Shown piece by piece: positions 18,604 to 28,139 of a stretch of 64,000 bases of DNA. Under the pieces are notes generated by a model, which saw only the letters and a program-made list of their open reading frames with translations, made no database searches and was not told where the DNA came from. Both the position numbers and the translations under genes were made by a program. Position 1 is the stretch's first letter, and every line of letters begins with the position of its first letter. Source of the stretch: an uncultured Prochlorococcus sp. (GTDB lineage Bacteria > Cyanobacteriota > Cyanobacteriia > PCC-6307 > Cyanobiaceae); contig CABZNT010000006.1 of the NCBI GenBank assembly GCA_902527105.1, forward strand, positions 1 to 64,000, given 5' to 3'.

Positions 18604-19827
18604 TTAAAGATCTCCTTTCTGCTTCATTGAATTAATTATTCTTGGCAGTTCAATTCCTAAGGGATAATGATTTTTAAAGTTTAATTTGTTTACAATCTCT
18701 GAAGGCAAATTAAAACCTAATTTATTCAATACAAAGTTTCCAATTTTTGACCTATCAATTATACCCAAAGGGATATCTGCAGCATTGAGAACCACCAAAA
18801 AACCTTCATTTGTTTCTTCAAGTCTTTCTATAGTTCTCCATAATTTATCGTTATAAGATACAGTTTCAAGACTATCGATTGGTTTCTTAAAATCTCCAAC
18901 AAAGTTCCGTTCCCATTTTTTTAAGGAAACAGTTTTTAAAATATTCTCATCAACAAAACCGATCCATCTACCATTATTCGTTACAAAAAAATATTTTTCC
19001 GATGCATCCTTTTTATTTTTTATTAATGTATTAAATTCTGAGAAATTTGAATCGTATGCAATTTTCCTCAAAGGCTTTAATTTAATTTCAGAAACTTTAC
19101 TAAATTTAAGTATGTTTTCAATTTTAAAAAATTGACTTTCAGATTTTGAAGAATTAACTCCAAACAAGCCCAAAAAAGAAAGAATAAAACCAAAGTAAAA
19201 GTTAAATCTAAATAAACAAACTATCCCAAAAAATAAAACAAAAACAGATAAGAAAAAATTTACTTTATTGAGGAAATTTCTTCCTTTATTTTTACTCCCT
19301 GAGAAATACCAAATAATACTTTTTAATAAATCCCCCCCGTCTAAAGAACCAATTGGAATCAAATTTAGGAAACCTAAGAATAAATTGAATATACCTACTC
19401 TAGAAATTACATTAACTGCTATTTGTTCTTGAGATACACTGATATTACTAATTAAAATTAGGATAGATGCTGTAGCGAAACACAAAAGAGGCCTAACAAT
19501 TGCAATTTTTATATTACCTAAAGCGGTTTGACAATACTTATCTATTTGTAAAATTGCTCCTAGGAAATAAAAAGTAATTTTTTTTATTTTTACACCCTGA
19601 TTAAGCGAAACAAAAGTATGAAACACCTCATGAAAAACAATTGAAGATAATAAGAAAAAAGAAGTTAAAAATCCTATAATCCAAGATTCTTTAATATTAA
19701 AAACATCACCAGAAGTTAAATTAACTTGATTACTTATACTCCATGAGAATAAAAAGAGAATAGCAAACCAGTAAGGATGAACTTTAAAGGGAATTCCCCA
19801 TATTTTAAAAATCTGCCAACTTCTCAA
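18604..19827 (-). CDS. Site-2 protease family (M50) membrane metalloprotease with CBS region
   Basis: A 407-residue membrane protease of the SREBP/RseP-like M50B group. The zinc motif HEVFH is at residues 66-70 within a membrane helix, and the second motif IPIGSLDGGDLLKS lies in a later helix. At least five hydrophobic segments occupy residues 20-225. The C-terminal 170 residues look like paired CBS domains (VSEIKLKPLRKIAYDSN, GWIGFVDENIL, FLVVLNAADIPLGIIDRSKIG), which may sense nucleotides. The substrate is unknown. It is convergent with the lipoate ligase-like gene, 12 bases away. Confidence 0.9.
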   Translation of the reverse strand: MRSWQIFKIWGIPFKVHPYWFAILFLFSWSISNQVNLTSGDVFNIKESWIIGFLTSFFLLSSIVFHEVFHTFVSLNQGVKIKKITFYFLGAILQIDKYCQTALGNIKIAIVRPLLCFATASILILISNISVSQEQIAVNVISRVGIFNLFLGFLNLIPIGSLDGGDLLKSIIWYFSGSKNKGRNFLNKVNFFLSVFVLFFGIVCLFRFNFYFGFILSFLGLFGVNSSKSESQFFKIENILKFSKVSEIKLKPLRKIAYDSNFSEFNTLIKNKKDASEKYFFVTNNGRWIGFVDENILKTVSLKKWERNFVGDFKKPIDSLETVSYNDKLWRTIERLEETNEGFLVVLNAADIPLGIIDRSKIGNFVLNKLGFNLPSEIVNKLNFKNHYPLGIELPRIINSMKQKGDL

Positions 19828-19882
19828 AAATAATCTCCGCTATATTTAGCAATAATATCAATTTTACATACACGCCAATCAT

Positions 19883-20548
19883 ATGCTCAAGAGTAATACT
19901 TTAATTAAAATTTGTGGCCTAACTTCAGAAGAACAAGCTCTTCAAGTCGCAAAATTAGGAGCGCATGCTATCGGCATTATTTCAGTGAAAGAGTCACCAA
20001 GATATATATCAGCTGAAATTAAGAAAAATATTTTTACAACCTTAGAAAGGTTTTATCCCAAAATCGAGAGGGTATCAGTGGTACAAAATTGTCCAATAGA
20101 CTTAATTATTAAAAATTTCTTAGGAAAACCAAGTGAAACTATCATTCAATTACATGGAGATGAAGATATTGAATATTGCAAAAAAATAAGGGAAAAAATT
20201 CCGAATATTGGCCTATGGAAGGCTTTCAGAATAAAAACGGAAAAGGACATTGATAAAATAAAACCTTTTGAGGATTTTATAGATGCGATACTACTTGATT
20301 CTTGGAATAAAGAAACTTATGGAGGTTCAGGGAAAAAAATAAATTCTATTTATCTAAAGAATTTGCAATTTAGCAAACCATGGTGGTTAGCAGGTGGAAT
20401 ATCAATTGAATGGATTGATGAAATACTTACTAACTTCAAACCAGATGGATTAGATATTTCAAGTAGTATTGAAGTATCTCCCGGATTAAAAGATATTAAA
20501 AAAACAGAGGATCTTTTTAAGTACTTAAAAAGAATTAGTAATTATTAG
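19883..20548 (+). CDS. trpF: Phosphoribosylanthranilate isomerase
   Basis: The third step of tryptophan synthesis. The 221-residue TIM barrel has IKICGLTSEEQA with catalytic Cys C11, the QLHGDE strand near 89-94, the catalytic Asp D139 in AILLDSW and the phosphate-binding LAGGIS plus DGLDISSSIE near the C-terminus. The gene stands alone, not in a trp operon. Its 3' end overlaps folE on the other strand by 14 bases. Confidence 0.97.
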   Translation: MLKSNTLIKICGLTSEEQALQVAKLGAHAIGIISVKESPRYISAEIKKNIFTTLERFYPKIERVSVVQNCPIDLIIKNFLGKPSETIIQLHGDEDIEYCKKIREKIPNIGLWKAFRIKTEKDIDKIKPFEDFIDAILLDSWNKETYGGSGKKINSIYLKNLQFSKPWWLAGGISIEWIDEILTNFKPDGLDISSSIEVSPGLKDIKKTEDLFKYLKRISNY

Positions 20549-21275
20549 TAGCTGACTGCTGTTTTACTAGTTCAAAAAATTCTTGTTTTAAACTTAAATC
20601 GTGTCTAAAATCTCCTCTCACCACGGAATTAATCATACTTGTATTTGGTTCTTTGACTCCCCTCCACTTCATACAATAATGTTGAGCCTTTACAATAATG
20701 CCTAAACCTTTAGGTTCACACAGTTTTTCAATTTCATCTGCGAGGATCATTACAGCTTCTTCCTGAATATGAGGTCTTGAAAAAACCCAATCAGCAACTC
20801 TTGCGAATTTTGAAAGTCCTATGACTTTATTTCCAGGTTTAATACCTATCCAACACTCTCCTAAAATTGGAACTAAGTGATGTGAACATGCAGATCTTAC
20901 AGTTATTGGGCCAACAGTATAAATTTCATCAAGATTCTTGTCATTAGGGAAACTTGTAACTTTAGGTTGTTCATGATATCTGCCTTTAAAAACTTCATTT
21001 AAATACATTTTTGAAACTCTTTCAGCAGTTTCTTGAGTATTATGATCATTTTCAACATCTATTACTAGAGACTTTAGTAAGTCTTTGACTCTTGAGGCTA
21101 CTTCTTTTTCTAAAATTTCTAATTCTCCAGGATTTATAAAATCAGAAATATTATCGTTAGCACTAAATCTAGTCCCAGAATTCTTAATTCTGTCTCTTAT
21201 AATTTCAGAAATTAGTTTATTAGTAATCTGGTCGTCAAAGTTTCTAATATTATCGTTGGGTAATGTAGAGGTCAT
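20535..21275 (-). CDS. folE: GTP cyclohydrolase I
   Basis: The first enzyme of tetrahydrofolate synthesis, converting GTP to dihydroneopterin triphosphate. Zinc ligands C130, H133 (SACSHHLVPILGE) and C201 (AQHYCMKWRG) are present, and the protein carries the usual TQETAERVSKMY helix. Length is 246 residues including a ~60-residue N-terminal extension typical of type I enzymes in this group. It converges on trpF with a 14-base overlap. The dihydropterin products also relate to the pterin dehydratase PhhB at 62257. Confidence 0.97.
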   Translation of the reverse strand: MTSTLPNDNIRNFDDQITNKLISEIIRDRIKNSGTRFSANDNISDFINPGELEILEKEVASRVKDLLKSLVIDVENDHNTQETAERVSKMYLNEVFKGRYHEQPKVTSFPNDKNLDEIYTVGPITVRSACSHHLVPILGECWIGIKPGNKVIGLSKFARVADWVFSRPHIQEEAVMILADEIEKLCEPKGLGIIVKAQHYCMKWRGVKEPNTSMINSVVRGDFRHDLSLKQEFFELVKQQSATNNY

Positions 21276-21428
21276 AAAATTCTAAACAGAAAATTGTATG
21301 CAACTTAATTAACTGTATCTTCCAAAAGCTTAATTGCTCATATACTATATCACATTCTCTTGTTCAATCGGGTTCAAATAGCACTAAAATAAATCACCGT
21401 TATAAGATAAGGTAGTTAAACAGAATAT

Positions 21429-22136
21429 TTAAAAGGCTCCTCCAGAAGGCATCAAAATCAAGTCTTCGATCAACTGTGATTCAGGTTTTTGAGCCATGTA
21501 GAGAATAGTTTCTGATACCTCGCTTGAGGAGAGCATAGAAGTTCTATCAAAATCAGAATTGATTGATTCGGAGTCCCAAAGAGGGGTATTTACTGAACCA
21601 AGAGTTATCGTGCACGCTCTTATTGAATTAGATCTCTCCTCCTCCCTCAAGCATTTAGTAAACATAGCTAGTGCAGATTTTGAAACACAATAAGCTCCCC
21701 ATTGGGGGAATGCATTATAAGAGGCATGACTACTAATATTTATAACTAAACCACCATTTTTTCTCATTTGAGGAATTATTGAACTGCAAATTTGAAAAAC
21801 ACTTGTGAGGTTTATTTGGATAGTTTGTTCCCATTGACCTAAATCCATTTCCACTAAAGAGCCATTAAATGCGCAACCCGCATTATTTATCAATACTGAA
21901 GGGCACCCATACTTCTCAATTGCTTCTTTAACACAACGCTCTATTTCTAGAGCATTAGATAAATCACAGCTTACTAGGTTAATCTTTGATTTAGTAGTCA
22001 ATAGTTCATTCTTTAGTTTCTCCATTAAATCCATATTCCTGGAGAGTAAAATTAAATCCCAGCCAGCATTAGCAAAAGTAATTGCAGTAGCTCTACCAAT
22101 ACCTTTAGTAGCACCCGTTATAAAAGCTAGTTTCAA
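21429..22136 (-). CDS. Short-chain dehydrogenase/reductase beside accA
   Basis: A classical SDR with NAD(P)-binding AFITGATKGIGRA, LINNAG and YCVSK active-site Tyr/Lys. I choose the TTG at 22136, one base after the accA stop, giving 235 residues beginning LKLAFITGATKGIG. The frame extends to an ATG at 22178, but that would overlap accA by 41 bases and add a tail with no SDR role. It is the last gene of the ado-aar-accA-SDR group, a neighbourhood conserved in cyanobacteria. The substrate is unknown; an acyl or aldehyde-related role is an inference from context. Confidence 0.88.
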   Translation of the reverse strand: MKLAFITGATKGIGRATAITFANAGWDLILLSRNMDLMEKLKNELLTTKSKINLVSCDLSNALEIERCVKEAIEKYGCPSVLINNAGCAFNGSLVEMDLGQWEQTIQINLTSVFQICSSIIPQMRKNGGLVINISSHASYNAFPQWGAYCVSKSALAMFTKCLREEERSNSIRACTITLGSVNTPLWDSESINSDFDRTSMLSSSEVSETILYMAQKPESQLIEDLILMPSGGAF

Positions 22137-22137
22137 G

Positions 22138-23145
22138 TTATTCAGTTTTTTGGGGGATTTCACTATAAATCTCCTCAATATTATTTGCTTCGATAAATTT
22201 ACCTAAAACCCTAAACTTTTTGTATCTTTCCTCAATTAATTCGTCTTCAGGCATTTGCAGTAAAGCATTAAGGTGTTTGTCAATAGCCTCTTTTAATGTG
22301 TTGCCAGCATCTAAAGGAGCCCAATTATTCCCACCAGAAGGTTCGGGTAATACCTCGTCTATTATCCCTAATTTAAGTAAATCTTTACCTGTTATTTTAA
22401 GTGCTGATGCAGCTTCAGGTGCCTTCGCAGCATCTCTCCATAAAATTGATGCACATGCTTCCGGACTAGCAACAGTGTAAACACTGTGTTCAAACATTAG
22501 TAATCTGTCGGCAACACCTATTCCAAGTGCACCTCCTGAACCTCCTTCTCCAATGACAGTAGCCACAATGGGAACTTTTAAACCAAACATCTCTCGAAGG
22601 TTTCTTGCAATCGCTTCCCCTTGACCTTGTTCTTCAGCTTTTAAACCAGCATAAGCTCCAGGAGTATCAATAAATGTAAGAATTGGCAGAGAGAATCTAT
22701 TTGCATGCTGCATTAATCTGAGAGCTTTTCTGTAACCTCCAGGTTTTGCCATCCCAAAGTTTCTTACTACATTTTCTTTTGTGTCCCTTCCTTTCTGATG
22801 CCCTAACATCACCACTGGTCTATTATTTATCGAGCCTATCCCCCCAATTAATGCCATATCATCGCCACCATTTCTGTCTCCATGTAATTCTATCCAGTCA
22901 TCACAAAACATTTGAACAAAGTCCAAAGTACTTGGTCTTTGAGGATGTCTAGCTACCTGAATCTTTTGAGCAGGGGTGAGAGATTTAAATATTTCTTCTC
23001 TTCTCCTAGCAGCTAAGGTTTCAAGCTGTAGAAGCTGTTGGCTAACATCTACCTCTGAATCTCGAGCTAATTCTTTAATTTGCTCTATCTGCTTCTCAAG
23101 TTCAACAAGAGGCTTTTCAAAATCAAGGAGGTAACGTTTAGCCAT
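22138..23145 (-). CDS. accA: Acetyl-CoA carboxylase carboxyltransferase subunit alpha
   Basis: AccA with AccD transfers CO2 from biotin to acetyl-CoA, making malonyl-CoA for fatty acid synthesis. The 335-residue protein has the N-terminal helical [17 protein letters not shown] region and the crotonase-fold core: [38 protein letters not shown] and [16 protein letters not shown]. It starts 3 bases after the aar stop, indicating one transcript with the alkane genes and linking fatty acid supply with acyl-ACP use. Confidence 0.98.
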   Translation of the reverse strand: MAKRYLLDFEKPLVELEKQIEQIKELARDSEVDVSQQLLQLETLAARRREEIFKSLTPAQKIQVARHPQRPSTLDFVQMFCDDWIELHGDRNGGDDMALIGGIGSINNRPVVMLGHQKGRDTKENVVRNFGMAKPGGYRKALRLMQHANRFSLPILTFIDTPGAYAGLKAEEQGQGEAIARNLREMFGLKVPIVATVIGEGGSGGALGIGVADRLLMFEHSVYTVASPEACASILWRDAAKAPEAASALKITGKDLLKLGIIDEVLPEPSGGNNWAPLDAGNTLKEAIDKHLNALLQMPEDELIEERYKKFRVLGKFIEANNIEEIYSEIPQKTE

Positions 23146-23148
23146 AAT

Positions 23149-24189
23149 TTAGACCGTTAATACTTTAGGCTGCTTATCAAGTCCAATGGCGGAAAAACCA
23201 TGCTTTAAAGAAGCTGCTCCAATAAATTCCATCTTTTCGAGGGAAATATTATTTCTTCCCCAACTAAAATTTGTATGACACTTTTCAAATTCTAAAATCA
23301 TAGCTTCTGCAAAGCAAGCAAACATCTCTCGCTGAGGGTTTTGCATTTCGGCAAGTTCCATCATATTCCAACCGATATCATTGAAAAACTCTACTATTCC
23401 TCCTTTTAAAACATAAATATTTTCACCCTGAAATTTCTCATCAAGATTTTTGGGGTATCCACCATCAATCATTAAACATGGTTTTTTTAAGTTATCGGTA
23501 TCAATTTCAATAGTTTTAGGCATACTTGCAACCCACACAACAATATCCGCCTGAGGCAATGCCTCATCTAAACTTTTTATCGTTCCACCATCTAATTCTT
23601 TTTGCAACAGTGCTAGTGGTTCTTGTTGTCTCGCTACCATAAGAAGTTCTGAAATCCCAGTTTTATTGATAAGCCACCTACAAACAGCACTTCCAATATC
23701 ACCTGTAGCTCCAATTACGGCAACAGTTGCTTTTTTAAGGTCTATCCCAATGCGAGGCGCATTTATCTCTAGTTGCTTACAAATAACCCAGGCGGTATGA
23801 GTATTACCAGTAGTAAACCTTTCCCACTCTAATGCTGTATTTCTAATTTGTTTATGCTGTAGAAGATTAAAATTCTCGAAAATAATAGAAGTAAATCCTC
23901 CTAAAGCGGTAATGTTAATCCCTTTTTTCTGAGCTAGTTCCATAGCATTTAGAACTTTTCTTCTGGCGGTTTTAAACCTAGAAAGCATTTCAGGAACAAA
24001 GCAAGAATCTATGTAGGATCCTTCAATAGATACTCCAGTAGCACTCTTAACTTCTACATTCTCAACCAGTTGAGGAGGAGCTGTACACCAAACATCCAGG
24101 TCGCCATCTGCTATATGATCAAAACCAAGTAACGAAGCTTTTCTCTTTGCATCTTCAAAACTAGTTGAGTGGCCTATTAACCCAAACAT
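23149..24189 (-). CDS. aar: Long-chain acyl-[acyl-carrier-protein] reductase
   Basis: This enzyme reduces acyl-ACP to fatty aldehyde, the first step of cyanobacterial alkane synthesis. The NADPH-binding [10 protein letters not shown] is at residues 160-169. The conserved catalytic cysteine C292 is in [12 protein letters not shown]. Length is 346 residues, the usual size. The gene is the immediate downstream partner of the aldehyde oxygenase gene ado (108 bases from the oxygenase stop), as in most cyanobacteria. The products (mainly C15/C17 alkanes) are known for the family, not shown here. Confidence 0.97.
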   Translation of the reverse strand: MFGLIGHSTSFEDAKRKASLLGFDHIADGDLDVWCTAPPQLVENVEVKSATGVSIEGSYIDSCFVPEMLSRFKTARRKVLNAMELAQKKGINITALGGFTSIIFENFNLLQHKQIRNTALEWERFTTGNTHTAWVICKQLEINAPRIGIDLKKATVAVIGATGDIGSAVCRWLINKTGISELLMVARQQEPLALLQKELDGGTIKSLDEALPQADIVVWVASMPKTIEIDTDNLKKPCLMIDGGYPKNLDEKFQGENIYVLKGGIVEFFNDIGWNMMELAEMQNPQREMFACFAEAMILEFEKCHTNFSWGRNNISLEKMEFIGAASLKHGFSAIGLDKQPKVLTV

Positions 24190-24297
24190 TTAAAAATTTA
24201 TTAATGATTTCTATACAATGTTATGAAGAATAGCACAGAGGTAACTACTTAAAAAGAAAGATTAATTATTAAAAAGCTTAATTAAGTAAAAATGTGA

Positions 24298-25026
24298 TTA
24301 GACGATAGCTGCCATAGCCATTCTTGCGATTTCTCTATTATCTAAACCTATTTCCATCAATGTATCTTGATAAGCAATCATAAATTCTTCCATTAATTCT
24401 TCTCTGTCCATGGCTAAAACTGATGCGTCTTCTGCTACTTCATCTAACATCTTTTTAATTAAGGGAAGGTTAACCTTATTAGCTTCCATTAATTCCTCTT
24501 TACAAGTAGATAAATTCTCTTTAAGCCATTCTTGACCATAATTTAAATGAAGATATTCATCTTTTACCACTCCCTCTGTAATTTTTTTTGCAAAGGGATC
24601 AGCAACTCTTATGTATACGTTATATGCAGAAATTGCAAATGCTTCGATTAAAATAGCTTGTATTAGGAGACATGTTGTTAAATTTCCTTTTTCAAGAGCA
24701 ATTTGAAAATTGCCATGTAATTTAGAGAAGAATTTTTTGGCAAATTCCATATCAGCTTTTACGCCTAAATTTCTTCCACATGCAGTAAATCCTTTTTTAT
24801 GTTTCATTTCCATTCTGGCCAATTTAGTTAACTCCTCTAACTCATTTGGTATTAAAGTTGCTATTGAAATGTAATTATCATGAGCCTCTTGCTCTCCCTC
24901 TATAACAATTGCATTTATTCTGCTGTATGCATCCTTATAAGAATCTGTAGTGAAGTCGGGCAAATCTAAAGAAATCGGATTAGTCGATTCTTCAATAGTT
25001 TTTTTATTTGATTCTAGAGTTTGCAT
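24298..25026 (-). CDS. ado: Aldehyde-deformylating oxygenase
   Basis: A ferritin-like di-iron enzyme that converts fatty aldehyde to alkane and formate. Numbered from an upstream ATG at 25053, the iron ligands are E54, E82, H85, E137, E166 and H169. The preferred ATG at 25026 (MQTLESNKK) gives 242 residues, matching Prochlorococcus relatives, and lowers each number by 9. Motifs are IEGEQEAHDNY, ARMEMKHKKGF, IQAILIEAFAISAYN and VVKDEYLHLNYG. aar is the next gene. Confidence 0.97.
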   Translation of the reverse strand: MQTLESNKKTIEESTNPISLDLPDFTTDSYKDAYSRINAIVIEGEQEAHDNYISIATLIPNELEELTKLARMEMKHKKGFTACGRNLGVKADMEFAKKFFSKLHGNFQIALEKGNLTTCLLIQAILIEAFAISAYNVYIRVADPFAKKITEGVVKDEYLHLNYGQEWLKENLSTCKEELMEANKVNLPLIKKMLDEVAEDASVLAMDREELMEEFMIAYQDTLMEIGLDNREIARMAMAAIV

Positions 25027-25136
25027 GTCAGTAATCTTTAGCTCATTATGCATGATTATTACATGATTATAGTGAGTTTATTTAAATATCATGAAAATAG
25101 TTTCAATTGTTAAGTCACATTTTTTACTTAAACTTT

Positions 25137-25931
25137 TTAAGAATTGTTTGGCCAATCTGATTGCATCAGATTCATAATCAATTTGAACCAATGATTAATC
25201 AATAATTTCTTTAAATTTTCTCCTAAAGACTCATTTGCTCCCCTGCTATCCCCTATAACCCCTGATTTACTAAAGTCGTCAGTCAGCCAAGCAGTAGGAG
25301 CATTTCCCTCTAGACTCCAGCCTTCTGGGATTTGTCCTTTGATACACTCATTTGGGCGTTCATCGCCTACTAACTCTGGTTTTAAAGCGAGCATCAAACT
25401 TGTTTCAGCTAAAGAAGCATGAAGCCCATTTTCGATCTCAGTTTTTGTCAACAATTCACTTAACCCATTAACACCACTCCATAAGAAACAAGGGAAAATT
25501 GCCATCCCTGGTGAGAAACTTCTTAACTCTCTTGCAGCTGTATTTAATAGTGAGATTTGACCTCCATGTCCATTAATCAATATCAGTCTTTTAAAACCCA
25601 TTTCAGATAATTGACTTCCGACTTCCTTAATCATTGAGGATATTAAATTTGAGGAAAGTGAAATTGTCCCGGCAAAACCTTTGTGTTCTGGAGAAAAACC
25701 AATATATTGAGTTGGAAGTTTTTTTAATGGAATATCGGCAGGGAACAATTTAAAAACTTCGTTAATAATTTCATCGACAAAAATACTATCTGTCGCAAGA
25801 GGCAAATGCGGCCCATGTTGTTCAACAGCACCGAATGGCCAAATTACTGTAGATCTTTTGTTTTTTGCAACACTCTCAATTTCTTGCCAATTTAAATGTT
25901 CAAATTTATTAGGTATTGGTTTAAAGTTCAT
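25137..25931 (-). CDS. Creatininase family amidohydrolase
   Basis: A 264-residue metal-dependent amidohydrolase. WPFGAVEQHGPHLPLATD (residues 31-48) holds metal-binding residues E37, H39 and D48; INGHGGQ and GLHASLAETSLML complete the active site. Family members include creatininase, mycofactocin MftE and riboflavin-pathway ArfB. Creatinine is unlikely as a substrate in this organism and I cannot name the real one. It is divergent from the S1-domain gene with 66 bases between starts. Confidence 0.88.
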   Translation of the reverse strand: MNFKPIPNKFEHLNWQEIESVAKNKRSTVIWPFGAVEQHGPHLPLATDSIFVDEIINEVFKLFPADIPLKKLPTQYIGFSPEHKGFAGTISLSSNLISSMIKEVGSQLSEMGFKRLILINGHGGQISLLNTAARELRSFSPGMAIFPCFLWSGVNGLSELLTKTEIENGLHASLAETSLMLALKPELVGDERPNECIKGQIPEGWSLEGNAPTAWLTDDFSKSGVIGDSRGANESLGENLKKLLINHWFKLIMNLMQSDWPNNS

Positions 25932-25997
25932 TAATTTTAATTTTGAGTACTAAGATTTAGAGTATGTTAATAATTAATTAGTCTTATTTTACCTACG

Positions 25998-27215
25998 ATG
26001 GGAGTTAATAATAAAAATGCCCAAGATAATATCCAAGCAAAGGGCAATAAAAAACCTCTTCAGGTACTACACATTAGCAAGAAAGATACTCAAAAAAAAT
26101 CTCAAGTAATAGATAATGAACAAACCAATTCGCAAGAAGAAATTAAAAAAGAAAATATCGCTATCAAACCTCAAATCATTAAAGATGATTCAGTAAAGGA
26201 AATTGATGAAAGTAATATAAACACTAAAGATTTTGATATTTCTCAACAAGATTTAACTCAACAAGACTTAAATAGACCTCCTAAATTTTTTGAACAAAAC
26301 AGAGATTTTCAATTAGAAAGAACTGTTGATGATTTCGATTTTGATGAAAGTGCTTTTTTGGAGGCTTTAAATGAAAATGAGCCAATTGGGGCTACAGGAG
26401 AAACAATTTCAGGAAAGGTTATAGCAATCGAAAGTGATGGACTATATGTTGACATCGGTGGGAAAGCACCTGGTTATATGCCCAAAAAAGAATGTGGTTT
26501 GGGAGTCATAACTAACTTTAAAGAAAAATTTTCTATAGGCCTTGAAATGGAAGTTTTGGTTATCAAAGAACAAAATGCTGATGGGATGGTAACAGTGAGC
26601 GCTCGGGCATTAATTCTTAGGCAAAGTTGGGAAAAAGTATCAAGTTCCGCAAAAAATGGAGAATTAATTAACGTTTTAATTAATGGATTTAACAGAGGTG
26701 GTCTTACGTGTGATGTAGATGGATTGAGAGGATTCATCCCAAGATCCCAACTTGAAGATGGTCAAGACTATCAATCTTTTGTTGGCAAAACTCTAAAAGT
26801 AGCGTTTCTTGAGGTGAATCCAGAATCCAGAAAATTAGTTCTTTCTGAAAAGAAAGCATCATTAGTCTCTAAACTTACAAGTTTAGAATTAGGTCAATTA
26901 ATTGAAGGAGAAGTTTTAGCAGTAAAACCATATGGCTTCTTTATAGATTTAGGTGGAGCTAGTGGACTTCTTCATCAATCCTCACTAACAAATGGATCGA
27001 TTCGTTCTTTAAGAGAAGTTTTTAGAGAAGGGGAAATGATAAAAGCTTTAATATCTGAAATTGACCTAGAAAAAGGGCGCATTGGTCTCAATACAGCACT
27101 TTTAGAAAACTCTGCGGGAGAATTAATTATTGATAAGCAAAAAGTTATGCAAGAAGCTACAGAGAGAGCACTAAAAACTAAAGCACTATTCGATAAAAAA
27201 GAACAAGATAAATGA
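25998..27215 (+). CDS. S1-domain RNA-binding protein (ribosomal S1-like)
   Basis: A 405-residue protein with a charged, glutamine- and lysine-rich N-terminal ~115 residues followed by three S1 (OB-fold) repeats: GLYVDIGGKAPGYMPKKE, RGGLTCDVDGLRGFIPRSQ and PYGFFIDLGGASGLLHQS. Cyanobacteria encode two S1-like proteins; this arrangement fits the second (Rps1b type), which can act in mRNA binding. Its TGA overlaps the Tab2 start by 4 bases, so translation of the two is coupled. Both may help translate photosystem mRNAs, an inference from the pairing. Confidence 0.9.
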   Translation: MGVNNKNAQDNIQAKGNKKPLQVLHISKKDTQKKSQVIDNEQTNSQEEIKKENIAIKPQIIKDDSVKEIDESNINTKDFDISQQDLTQQDLNRPPKFFEQNRDFQLERTVDDFDFDESAFLEALNENEPIGATGETISGKVIAIESDGLYVDIGGKAPGYMPKKECGLGVITNFKEKFSIGLEMEVLVIKEQNADGMVTVSARALILRQSWEKVSSSAKNGELINVLINGFNRGGLTCDVDGLRGFIPRSQLEDGQDYQSFVGKTLKVAFLEVNPESRKLVLSEKKASLVSKLTSLELGQLIEGEVLAVKPYGFFIDLGGASGLLHQSSLTNGSIRSLREVFREGEMIKALISEIDLEKGRIGLNTALLENSAGELIIDKQKVMQEATERALKTKALFDKKEQDK

Positions 27216-28117
27216 ACATTAATAAAACAATGGAGTCAAATCTTAAATTAAAAATTTCAGATTGGGAATTAGACTTCTACTCAAGACCAATCATTGAATC
27301 AAATGGAAAAAAAAGGTGGGAGTTAATTATTTGCTCTACAAGAAGTTATAAGACAGAAGATATTTTTCTTTGGAATAAAAAATGCCCTGCTAATGAAGTA
27401 AATTCAGTATGGCTTACAAAGGCACTAAATGAAGCAATAAGTGAAGCAAAAAAACAAGGATGGGAGAAACCTTCAATAGTTAGATTCTGGAGGTCGTCAA
27501 TGAAATCAATCATTAAGAAATCTCTGGAGGCGGTAAGTATTGAGGCTCTTGCAAGTAGGAGAACTTACGATCTATTAGATAGAATTGAATTTCTTGAGAA
27601 AGAGATTTATCCAAAGGAAAAAGGTTATGTAAGAGGTGTATTAGCTCCTACTTTTACTTCTAAAATGGAAACCCCTCCAACACCTTTACCAGAAGAAGTA
27701 AGGGGTGATGCCTTAACTATCTCTGAGATATCAATTGGAGAATTAAAATCAGCAGAAAATTGGCCTATTGAATTTGGAGAAATTTTCCCAATTCAGCAAG
27801 ATTTAGATGATAATTACTTAGTTCCAGGATTAAGACTTTTTAGTAAAGATAGATCTTTAGCACTTTCTGCATGGTTCAGTTGTTTAGAACCTATTAAGTT
27901 AGTCATCAATAAGAACCAACTCATACTTGAAGCTTCAGAAGACGATAAGTGGCTGGTAACAGATTTGCAAGAAAAAGAAGCAAACATCTTGAGTACAAAG
28001 TTTTTAGATAATAAAAAAAATTCTTTTGATTATCAATTTATTTCCATACAGTCAACGCCATACATCGAAAAATTTGCAGGATTCTGGATCTTGAGAGATA
28101 TTGAATTAGTTTCATAA
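27212..28117 (+). CDS. Tab2/Atab2-like RNA-binding protein
   Basis: Tab2 family (DUF1092), 301 residues. In algae and plants the relatives bind the psaB mRNA and are needed for photosystem I translation. Characteristic parts are SDWELDFYSRPI, WELIICST, the ETPPTPLPEEVRGD linker and the terminal FAGFWILRDIEL. The first ATG overlaps the previous stop (ATGA); a second ATG is 6 codons on (MESNLKLK). Immediately downstream is the PgeF-like gene. Confidence 0.93.
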   Translation: MNINKTMESNLKLKISDWELDFYSRPIIESNGKKRWELIICSTRSYKTEDIFLWNKKCPANEVNSVWLTKALNEAISEAKKQGWEKPSIVRFWRSSMKSIIKKSLEAVSIEALASRRTYDLLDRIEFLEKEIYPKEKGYVRGVLAPTFTSKMETPPTPLPEEVRGDALTISEISIGELKSAENWPIEFGEIFPIQQDLDDNYLVPGLRLFSKDRSLALSAWFSCLEPIKLVINKNQLILEASEDDKWLVTDLQEKEANILSTKFLDNKKNSFDYQFISIQSTPYIEKFAGFWILRDIELVS

Positions 28118-28139
28118 ATTCAGCTTAGGAGCAGGAACT

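Noticed and set aside
21429..22178. SDR start at 22178
   Set aside because: It would overlap accA by 41 bases; the TTG at 22136 just after the accA stop is more plausible.
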